Source: Acinetobacter lwoffii (lineage in GTDB: Bacteria; Pseudomonadota; Gammaproteobacteria; Pseudomonadales; Moraxellaceae). Taken from it: a DNA stretch of 21,080 bases. The position numbers were made by a program, and so were the translations under genes. The notes beneath the pieces were generated by a model that was given only the letters and a program-made list of their open reading frames with translations, was not told the DNA's origin and did not search any database. Positions 15,646 to 21,080 of this stretch are shown here, piece after piece (positions within the stretch are counted from its first letter, which is position 1; each line of letters opens with the position of its first letter). The stretch lies in NCBI RefSeq assembly GCF_002321025.1, contig NZ_DCLL01000056.1, positions 1 through 21,080 on the forward strand, written 5' to 3'.

Positions 15646-16920
15646 ATGTCTGAAGCAACTGGCAAGAAAGCCGTTTTACAGCTTGATGGCAAAGAAATTG
15701 AACTACCAATTTACAGCGGCACATTGGGCCCAGATGTAATCGACGTTAAAGATGTGTTGGCTGCAGGTCACTTTACTTTTGATCCTGGTTTTATGGCGAC
15801 AGCTGCGTGCGAGTCTAAAATCACGTTCATCGATGGTAACAAAGGTGTACTTTTACACCGTGGCTACCCAATCGATCAATTGGCGACTAAAGCTGATTAC
15901 TTGGAAACTTGCTATTTATTGTTAAATGGCGAACTTCCAAATGCTGAGCAAAAAGAAGAATTTGACGCTAAAGTACGTAACCATACGATGGTTCACGATC
16001 AAGTTAGCCGTTTCTACAATGGTTTCCGTCGTGATGCGCATCCTATGGCGATCATGGTCGGTGTGGTTGGTGCGTTGTCTGCGTTCTATCACAACAACCT
16101 TGACATCGAAGATGTGAACCACCGTGAAATCACTGCGATTCGTTTAATCGCGAAGATTCCTACGCTGGCGGCTTGGAGCTACAAGTACACCATCGGTCAA
16201 CCGTTCGTTTACCCACGTAACGACCTTGGTTATGCAGAAAACTTCCTGCACATGATGTTTGCTACGCCTGCAGATCGTGATTACAAAGTTGATCCAATCC
16301 TTGCAAAAGCAATGGACCGTATCTTCACGCTGCATGCTGACCACGAACAAAATGCGTCTACGTCTACAGTACGTTTAGCTGGTTCTACTGGTGCTAACCC
16401 GTATGCATGTATCGCTGCTGGTATCTCTGCACTTTGGGGCCCTGCTCACGGCGGCGCGAACGAAGCTGTTCTTAAGATGCTTGATGAAATCGGCTCTGTA
16501 GAAAACGTTGCTGGCTTCATGGAAAAAGTGAAAACTAAAGAAGTTAAACTGATGGGCTTCGGTCACCGAGTTTATAAAAACTTCGATCCACGTGCGAAAG
16601 TAATGAAAGAAACTTGTGACGAAGTTCTTGGTGCACTTGGCATCAATGATCCACAGCTTGCATTGGCTATGGAACTTGAACGTATCGCGCTTTCTGACGA
16701 ATACTTCATCAAGCGTAACCTTTACCCGAACGTAGACTTCTACTCAGGTATCATCCTTAAAGCGATTGGTATCCCGACTGAAATGTTTACTGTGATCTTC
16801 GCGCTTGCACGTACTGTTGGTTGGATCAGCCACTGGTTAGAAATGCACAGCGGTCCTTACAAGATCGGTCGTCCTCGTCAGCTTTACACTGGCGAAGTTC
16901 AACGCGATATCGTTCGTTAA
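15646..16920 (+). CDS. gltA: Citrate synthase (type II, hexameric family)
   Basis: Condenses acetyl-CoA with oxaloacetate to citrate, the entry step of the TCA cycle. The 424-aa protein (E. coli 427) has the short N-terminal beta domain of type II enzymes, then ADHEQNASTSTVR (H233), WGPAHGGANE (H268), GFGHRVYKNFDPRA (H307) and YPNVDFYSG (D364). H268, H307 and D364 match the catalytic triad H264/H305/D362 of E. coli. AGGAG lies 9 nt before the ATG. It is transcribed away from sdhCDAB and ends in a strong terminator, so is probably monocistronic. Codon choice is more uniform than in the neighbouring small gene, as expected for a highly expressed enzyme. Confidence 0.98.
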   Translation: MSEATGKKAVLQLDGKEIELPIYSGTLGPDVIDVKDVLAAGHFTFDPGFMATAACESKITFIDGNKGVLLHRGYPIDQLATKADYLETCYLLLNGELPNAEQKEEFDAKVRNHTMVHDQVSRFYNGFRRDAHPMAIMVGVVGALSAFYHNNLDIEDVNHREITAIRLIAKIPTLAAWSYKYTIGQPFVYPRNDLGYAENFLHMMFATPADRDYKVDPILAKAMDRIFTLHADHEQNASTSTVRLAGSTGANPYACIAAGISALWGPAHGGANEAVLKMLDEIGSVENVAGFMEKVKTKEVKLMGFGHRVYKNFDPRAKVMKETCDEVLGALGINDPQLALAMELERIALSDEYFIKRNLYPNVDFYSGIILKAIGIPTEMFTVIFALARTVGWISHWLEMHSGPYKIGRPRQLYTGEVQRDIVR

Positions 16921-16942
16921 TTCGAACTGCGTTGAAAGACTC

Positions 16943-16972
16943 AAAAAAACCACCCTCTTGGGTGGTTTTTTT
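16943..16972 (+). terminator. Rho-independent terminator after gltA
   Basis: A perfect 7-bp stem (ACCACCC / GGGTGGT, 16949-16955 and 16960-16966, loop TCTT) with flanking A and T runs, about 25 nt past the gltA stop. Confidence 0.9.
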
Positions 16973-17076
16973 AGTGCTGACAAAAGCCTACAAAAAATTG
17001 ACCTGAAACGTTTTAAAATGAATATATCAAAATCATATTCACGGACTAAGTCACCTAAAAACAGGATACGTATTGA

Positions 17077-17580
17077 ATGCTGTTGTATTTTCTGCCCTTT
17101 ATTTTGAAACTGGTTCATTTTGAACAGTTTAAGTGCCGCAGTTTAACGCTTGGTGAAATCAAAATTTCCCAACAAGTATTTGGCAACCTGATCGATTATT
17201 CCCGCGTTAAAATCATGAATCACCCCTACCTGCCCTGGCAATCCAAACATGTCATTATGGCGCCCAGTGGCTACATACATGTACGCAATTTAAATTATCG
17301 GGAAGATTATTCGCGCGAGAGTTTATCTTATCAAGCACTATTTATTCATGAGATGGCACATATTTATCAACATCAATGCCGGATCAATGTGCTTTTAAAA
17401 GGGGCATTTTTACAAAGTGCTTATTTTCTCAGCTTGGGAAAATATAATCCGTACAAATATCAATTTAATCCCAACAAATCATTTTCAACCTACAATATTG
17501 AACAACAAGGCGATATTGCCAGGGATATTTTTCTAAAAAAAATTCCGAATATTATTTTAAATCCACCAATAAACAGATGA
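17077..17580 (+). CDS. Small HExxH metallopeptidase-like protein, function unknown
   Basis: The 167-aa product contains FIHEMAHIYQHQ (HEMAH at residues 91-95), the zinc-binding HExxH signature. A downstream EQQGD (E142, D146) fits the ExxxD third-ligand motif of gluzincins. The region LTLGEIKISQQVFGNLIDYSRVKI (about 23-46) and MAPSGYIHVRNLNY (about 61-74) resemble proteins annotated as Vgr-related or DUF4157-like; this is recognition from memory and moderate. The first 15 residues are hydrophobic but too short and too poor in a cleavage site for a clear signal peptide. AGGA lies about 10 nt before the ATG. It stands alone between the gltA terminator and an AT-rich spacer, and its codons are more AT-rich than those of gltA. 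No type VI or Rhs gene is nearby, so substrate and role are unknown. Confidence 0.75.
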   Translation: MLLYFLPFILKLVHFEQFKCRSLTLGEIKISQQVFGNLIDYSRVKIMNHPYLPWQSKHVIMAPSGYIHVRNLNYREDYSRESLSYQALFIHEMAHIYQHQCRINVLLKGAFLQSAYFLSLGKYNPYKYQFNPNKSFSTYNIEQQGDIARDIFLKKIPNIILNPPINR

Positions 17581-17952
17581 TATTTAACCAGTTTAATTCT
17601 AAAAAATATAGATAAGGCATATTTTAAAAGCCGAAATTTCGACTTCAGCCTTTAAATCTATATATGCCTAGATGCATAAAAAATCAGCATATTTTCTAAT
17701 TTTATATAATAACTTTTTCACTCAATGCCTGTTCTGCTAAATCAGCTCTAGCTTATCGATAAAATTTCGATAAAATAAGCCGGTATGATTATTTTGCATC
17801 GCACATTAAGATTCAATGATCATGCGATAAAAAGTTTTTTTATTTAAGCCATTTGGCATTTTATGAATATCGAAGTGCACTCAACTGAATAATTAGAATT
17901 ATAAAAATCAGTAATTTAGTGTATCAACCTATAGGAATAGGATTTACTTGGA
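17581..17952. other. AT-rich spacer with two imperfect palindromes upstream of nadE
   Basis: No gene seen. An imperfect inverted repeat spans 17615-17669: AGGCATAT and TTTAAAAGCCGAA on the left pair with sequence ending in ATATGCCT on the right, with a 5-nt bulge, and may end transcription of the preceding gene. At 17751-17780 GCTTAT and ATAAGC enclose two direct copies of TCGATAAAAT. I could not identify a convincing nadE promoter; an AGGA about 10 nt before the nadE ATG is the only clear signal. Confidence 0.4.
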
Positions 17953-19578
17953 ATGAAAAGTTTTAAAATTGCGATTGCTCAATTCTCTCCACATGTGGGC
18001 AATCTGGATGCAAATACGCAAAAAATGATTGATCTGGCCAATCAGGCTAAAAAAGATAAAGCGGATCTGATTATCTTTCCTGAACTTTCAACGCTGGGCT
18101 ATCCTGCAGAAGACTTATTAATTCGCCCAAGCTTGGTGAAACGCACCAAAGCAGCTTTTGAAAAACTGACTGAAGTAAAAGATATTGTCATGGTCTTTGG
18201 TTTTGTTAATCAAACTGAAGATGGTCAACGCTATAACTCGGCTGCTGTCATGAAAGATGGTGAAGTACTGGGTGTTTATAACAAGCAGGTGTTGCCAAAC
18301 TATGGTGTATTTGATGAAAAGCGTTATTTTGGCGAAGGTCATCAGCACCTGGTATTTGAGTATCTTGGACATAAATTTGGCGTACTGATCTGTGAAGATG
18401 TCTGGTCTTTAGCCACTGTTCAGCAACTGGCAAAATTGAATATCGACACAGCTTTGGTGCTGAATGCATCGCCATATGAAGTGGGTAAACCACAACATCG
18501 CATTGAAACCATGGCGGCCTTGGTCAAACAGCTAAATATCAATCTGGTGTACTGCAACCAGGTCGGTGGCCAGGATGATCTGATCTTTGACGGCACCAGC
18601 TTTGTGCTCAACAAATCTGGCGAGGTGGCTTTACAGGCACCAACTTTCCAGGAAAATCTGGCAATTGCAGAGTTTAATGCTGAACAGCTGCAATTCAGCA
18701 AAGGCGCAATTGCACCTGCTTTAGACACCATGGCTGAGATTTATCAAAGCCTGGTCATGGCCACACGTGATTATGTACAACGCTCTGGCTTCCCAGGTGT
18801 GATTCTGGGCCTGTCTGGCGGGATTGACTCTGCCCTGACCTTGGCGATTGCTGTAGATGCGCTTGGTGCAGATAAAGTTCAAGCCGTGATGATGCCGTAT
18901 ACTTATACTGCACAAATCAGTGTCGAAGATGCAGCGGCTCAAGCCAAAAATATGGGCGTGACTTTCGGTATTGCCGAAATCAATCCAGTAGTAAGCGGCT
19001 TTATGCAGGTGCTGTTCCCATTCTTTGGTAATGCTCCAGTCGATGCCACCGAGGAAAACCTGCAAGCACGTTCACGTGGCACCTTATTGATGGCCTTATC
19101 TAATAAATTCGGTAATCTGGTGCTGGCAACCGGTAATAAATCTGAACTAGCTGTTGGTTATTGCACCCTGTATGGCGACATGGTTGGTGGTTATGCGGTT
19201 CTGAAAGATGTGTATAAAACCATTGTGTTTGAACTGGCGAAATATCGTAACAGCATTTCAGAAACTCCGGTGATTCCGGAACGTGTAATTACCCGTCCGC
19301 CTTCAGCAGAACTGCGTCCAGATCAGGTAGATCAAGACTCTTTGCCGGCCTATGACATTCTGGATGCGATCTTGTACTCTTATATTGAAGAAGACATGAG
19401 CCAAGACGATATCATTACCAAAGGCTTTGATGCTGAAGTCGTGAAGAAAGTGATTCGTCTGGTTGATATCAATGAGTACAAGCGCCGCCAAGGTGCCATT
19501 GGGCCACGTATCAGTTCACGTTCTTATGGCCGTGAGCGTCGTTATCCAATCGTCAATGGCTGGAAAGCAGGTAGCTAA
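17953..19578 (+). CDS. nadE: Glutamine-dependent NAD+ synthetase
   Basis: Catalyses the last step of NAD+ synthesis, amidating nicotinic acid adenine dinucleotide with ATP and glutamine-derived ammonia. The 541-aa protein is a two-domain form. An N-terminal nitrilase-type glutaminase (about residues 1-255) has the Glu-Lys-Cys triad in IIFPELSTLGY (E44), YNKQVLPNYGVFDE (K111) and GVLICEDVW (C147). The C-terminal synthetase (about 270-541) has the ATP pyrophosphatase P-loop LSGGIDSA (288-293 SGGIDS), the LATGNKSE and YCTLYGDMVGGYAV motifs, and RPPSAELRPDQVDQDSLPAYD. It therefore can use glutamine, unlike the short NH3-only form. The gene appears monocistronic and is followed by a terminator. 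Its product supplies NAD+, which the neighbouring Lpd reduces, but no regulatory link is visible. Confidence 0.96.
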   Translation: MKSFKIAIAQFSPHVGNLDANTQKMIDLANQAKKDKADLIIFPELSTLGYPAEDLLIRPSLVKRTKAAFEKLTEVKDIVMVFGFVNQTEDGQRYNSAAVMKDGEVLGVYNKQVLPNYGVFDEKRYFGEGHQHLVFEYLGHKFGVLICEDVWSLATVQQLAKLNIDTALVLNASPYEVGKPQHRIETMAALVKQLNINLVYCNQVGGQDDLIFDGTSFVLNKSGEVALQAPTFQENLAIAEFNAEQLQFSKGAIAPALDTMAEIYQSLVMATRDYVQRSGFPGVILGLSGGIDSALTLAIAVDALGADKVQAVMMPYTYTAQISVEDAAAQAKNMGVTFGIAEINPVVSGFMQVLFPFFGNAPVDATEENLQARSRGTLLMALSNKFGNLVLATGNKSELAVGYCTLYGDMVGGYAVLKDVYKTIVFELAKYRNSISETPVIPERVITRPPSAELRPDQVDQDSLPAYDILDAILYSYIEEDMSQDDIITKGFDAEVVKKVIRLVDINEYKRRQGAIGPRISSRSYGRERRYPIVNGWKAGS

Positions 19579-19604
19579 ATTCTGTTTTCAGTGATGTAAA
19601 TCAG

Positions 19605-19638
19605 AATCGTCCAAGTGAATGCTTGGGCGATTTTTTTT
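19605..19638 (+). terminator. Rho-independent terminator after nadE
   Basis: AATCGTCCAAG (19605-19615) pairs with CTTGGGCGATT (19622-19632) over 11 bp including one G-U pair, followed by a run of T (19631-19638). The stem begins 26 nt after the nadE stop. Confidence 0.85.
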
Positions 19639-19760
19639 ATGCGGCAGTAAAATGAAGAATAGCCCCAACATTAAGAAGGAAAAATGATGTTTTGCTGAAA
19701 CTGCAAAAATTAGTGGATGCTTCAAATATTTTTTATGGTTTTCAGTACTTTTTAAAAGAC

Positions 19761-19794
19761 AAAAAAAGAGACCAAGCTGAGAGCTTGGTCTTTT
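19761..19794 (-). terminator. Terminator of the tRNA-Met transcript
   Basis: A perfect 9-bp stem GACCAAGCT / AGCTTGGTC (19770-19778 and 19782-19790, loop GAG). On the minus strand it is followed by a run of seven T. It begins 8 nt after the tRNA 3' end. It could also stop plus-strand read-through from nadE, though the T-run on that side is only four long. Confidence 0.85.
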
Positions 19795-19798
19795 AAAA

Positions 19799-19875
19799 TG
19801 GTGGCTATGACGAGACTTGAACTTGTGACCCCCGCATTATGAGTGCGGTGCTCTAACCAACTGAGCTACATAGCC
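19799..19875 (-). tRNA. Elongator tRNA-Met (anticodon CAT), CCA encoded
   Basis: The minus strand folds as a 77-nt cloverleaf: acceptor GGCTATG / CATAGCC, D-arm GCTCAGTTGGTTAGAGC, anticodon stem CCGCA / TGCGG around loop CTCATAA with anticodon CAT, T-loop TTCAAGT, and an encoded CCA end (19799-19801). The acceptor and D-arm closely match the E. coli elongator tRNA-Met and lack the three G-C pairs of the initiator anticodon stem. A CAT anticodon is also used by tRNA-Ile with lysidine, but the overall sequence favours elongator Met. Confidence 0.93.
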
Positions 19876-19890
19876 GTAAACTGTGTGCGC

Positions 19891-19919
19891 ATTATCGTAA
19901 TTTCAGCCTCTATCGTCAA
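19891..19919 (-). promoter_or_regulatory. Promoter of tRNA-Met
   Basis: On the minus strand TTGACG (-35; 19914-19919) is 17 bp from GATAAT (-10; 19891-19896). The -10 ends about 15 nt before the mature tRNA 5' end, giving a very short leader. This is the best-matching promoter in the window. Confidence 0.75.
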
Positions 19920-19962
19920 GCATTTTAAAACACAAATGTTCAGTCTTTATGCAAATACAGAA

Positions 19963-19979
19963 TAAACTTTTAAAGTTTA
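19963..19979. repeat. Perfect palindrome abutting the insertion sequence
   Basis: TAAACTTT (19963-19970) and AAAGTTTA (19972-19979) are exact reverse complements around a single T. The next base (19980) is the first base of the IS inverted repeat. Confidence 0.6.
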
Positions 19980-19992
19980 TAGGACTTACGCA
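19980..19992 (+). repeat. Inverted repeat of the IS, tRNA-proximal end
   Basis: TAGGACTTACGCA, the exact reverse complement of the other end. The transposase stop codon is only 4 nt inside it. Confidence 0.85.
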
Positions 19993-19995
19993 CTA

Positions 19996-21024
19996 TTATT
20001 TATAGATTCTCTGTGGTAGCAGATGATTTTTATCGAGAATAAAGTCATCAATGAAGTTTTTGATAACTGGTCTAAATAATTTCTTCTGCCAACGATATAC
20101 ATTTTCAAAGATCCGCTCAAACTGGTTCTTTTGTATCTCGACGTAGGCCATCAAGGCTGAAAAAATATGATTCAAAATCAGTTTAGATCGTCTTACTTGA
20201 AACTTTTCAATATGACAAACCTGTTTAATCACCCGGTGATATTGCTCTATTTTCCAATGACTTGAATGTAATTCATGAAAACCCTCAAAGGACAATAAAT
20301 CATCTTCATCTTGATGCACAATATAAAACCTCTGCTGTTCTTTTAACTGAGTCTTAAATAATTGTACAAAGCCAAAATCTTTGAGCCAGACCACTTGACC
20401 CTGATGGAAATTTGGCAATAAACGCAGTTGAAACCATTGTCCTTTTTCTGGGGAAACCTTACGGTTACAGTCGATACCAAACATAAATCGAATACCATAT
20501 TTTCTTATGGTTTTTAGATTTCCAGTCGATGAATACCAACTATCACCTGTAATAAATTGAATCTTTGCACCCCAACTGAGTACTTCACTTAACATATCCA
20601 TAAAGTAATCATTCTTGGTTTTACTTTCAGATTTATCATAAATTCGGAAATTAATTGGAATATTTTGACCATTCTGATCTGTCGCATACAAGGTAATGAG
20701 ATTAATACCCTTGACGGATCGGTGGTGTTTGCCTGACCAAAAATAGCTAACCAAGTCCATATGTTGACTATAGGGTTTATCTAAAACAGTATCATCAATA
20801 CTGACTATAAGTTTATTATTATCAATATGTTGAATTGCTTCTTGATATAGGTCGTGAGGTGTGTAGTCTTCACGTTCTAGAAAGCGATTTACACTATCAT
20901 GCGAGATGTTATAAGTCTCGGCAAGTTGTGTGCAGCTAATAGAGTTCGGTTCTGTCATGAGAAAGCCCATATAAATGGGTAATGTACAAGTTGCTGTAGA
21001 AGCATGTTTAATTCGTCTGATCAC
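19996..21024 (-). CDS. DDE transposase, IS701-like (IS4-related clade)
   Basis: This 342-aa transposase would move the surrounding element. Residues about 15-60 look like a helix-turn-helix DNA-binding region (LAETYNISHDSVNRFL). The RNase H-like catalytic core shows VSIDDTVLDKPYS (first Asp at D77 or D78), ITGDSWYSS (D161) and HWKIEQYHRVIKQ (E260), a plausible DDE triad, with FWSGKHHRSVKGINLITLY between the first two. The start is a GTG at 21024; the next in-frame ATG is at residue 19 and would cut into the N-terminal domain. The frame is intact from near one inverted repeat to the other, so the copy may be active. IS701 is my best guess; other IS4-superfamily groups are possible. Confidence 0.85.
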   Translation of the reverse strand: MIRRIKHASTATCTLPIYMGFLMTEPNSISCTQLAETYNISHDSVNRFLEREDYTPHDLYQEAIQHIDNNKLIVSIDDTVLDKPYSQHMDLVSYFWSGKHHRSVKGINLITLYATDQNGQNIPINFRIYDKSESKTKNDYFMDMLSEVLSWGAKIQFITGDSWYSSTGNLKTIRKYGIRFMFGIDCNRKVSPEKGQWFQLRLLPNFHQGQVVWLKDFGFVQLFKTQLKEQQRFYIVHQDEDDLLSFEGFHELHSSHWKIEQYHRVIKQVCHIEKFQVRRSKLILNHIFSALMAYVEIQKNQFERIFENVYRWQKKLFRPVIKNFIDDFILDKNHLLPQRIYK

Positions 21025-21040
21025 AGATACTTTATAAAGT

Positions 21041-21067
21041 ATTTTAATACTTTTTTGAATCCGTCAA
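21041..21067 (-). promoter_or_regulatory. Candidate transposase promoter
   Basis: On the minus strand TTGACG (21062-21067), directly next to the terminal inverted repeat, is 15 bp from TAAAAT (21041-21046). The short spacing is a weakness. A perfect 12-bp palindrome ACTTTATAAAGT (21029-21040) sits between this -10 and the GTG start and could be an autoregulatory site. Confidence 0.4.
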
Positions 21068-21080
21068 TGCGTAAGTCCTA
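21068..21080 (-). repeat. Inverted repeat of the IS, window-edge end
   Basis: TGCGTAAGTCCTA, the reverse complement of 19980-19992, ends exactly at the last base of the window. Confidence 0.85.

Larger units (their letters stand above)
19980..21080 (-). mobile_element. Complete insertion sequence, IS701-like, about 1.1 kb
   Basis: The element is bounded by perfect 13-bp inverted repeats TAGGACTTACGCA (19980-19992) and TGCGTAAGTCCTA (21068-21080) and carries a single transposase gene filling most of its length. The exact ends could be 1-2 bases further in, since TA at the tips might belong to the target. Because the window stops at the right repeat, target-site duplication cannot be checked. 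The element lies about 60 bp upstream of the tRNA-Met promoter, in the same orientation. Family assignment is from resemblance of the transposase only. Confidence 0.85.

Noticed and set aside
1..21080. CRISPR array, prophage, defence system or novel multi-gene cluster
   Set aside because: No regularly spaced repeats, cas-like or phage genes were seen; nearly all coding sequence is recognised TCA, NAD or IS genes.

Overview
The window reads as a chromosomal segment of an Acinetobacter-type gammaproteobacterium (Moraxellaceae). The basis is the arrangement gltA (divergent) / sdhCDAB / sucAB-lpd / sucCD, the wording of the encoded proteins, AT-rich spacers, and hairpin-plus-T-run terminators. 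Genus is inferred from protein recognition, not from a database search.

Layout. Positions 148-2527 (+) carry a yqiJ-yqiK pair: an inner-membrane NfeD/OB-fold protein and a flotillin-like SPFH protein. They converge on the TCA block and share a bidirectional terminator with it. Positions 2593-14639 (-) encode, in transcription order, sdhC, sdhD, sdhA, sdhB, a terminator, a 0.8-kb non-coding stretch rich in inverted repeats, sucA, sucB, a REP/MITE-like palindromic insert, lpd, a terminator, sucC and sucD. Together they make succinate dehydrogenase (complex II), the complete 2-oxoglutarate dehydrogenase complex (E1, E2, E3) and succinyl-CoA synthetase. A 1-kb non-coding region with a convincing sdhC promoter separates this block from divergent gltA (citrate synthase, 15646-16920). 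The window thus covers TCA steps citrate synthase, 2-oxoglutarate to succinyl-CoA, succinyl-CoA to succinate, and succinate to fumarate.

Right part. Downstream of gltA and its terminator are a small HExxH metallopeptidase-like protein of unknown role (17077-17580), a 370-bp AT-rich spacer, and glutamine-dependent NAD+ synthetase (17953-19578). An elongator tRNA-Met (minus strand) follows, with its own promoter and terminator. The last 1.1 kb is an apparently complete insertion sequence with 13-bp perfect terminal inverted repeats and one DDE transposase (IS701-like by resemblance). Its right end coincides with the last base of the window.

Most of the window is core metabolism. The signals worth a second look are non-coding: the structured region upstream of sucA, the terminator-like hairpin just before the sdhC start codon, the palindromic element inside the sucB-lpd spacer, and the IS abutting a perfect palindrome upstream of the tRNA promoter. 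I did not find a clearly novel multi-gene system.
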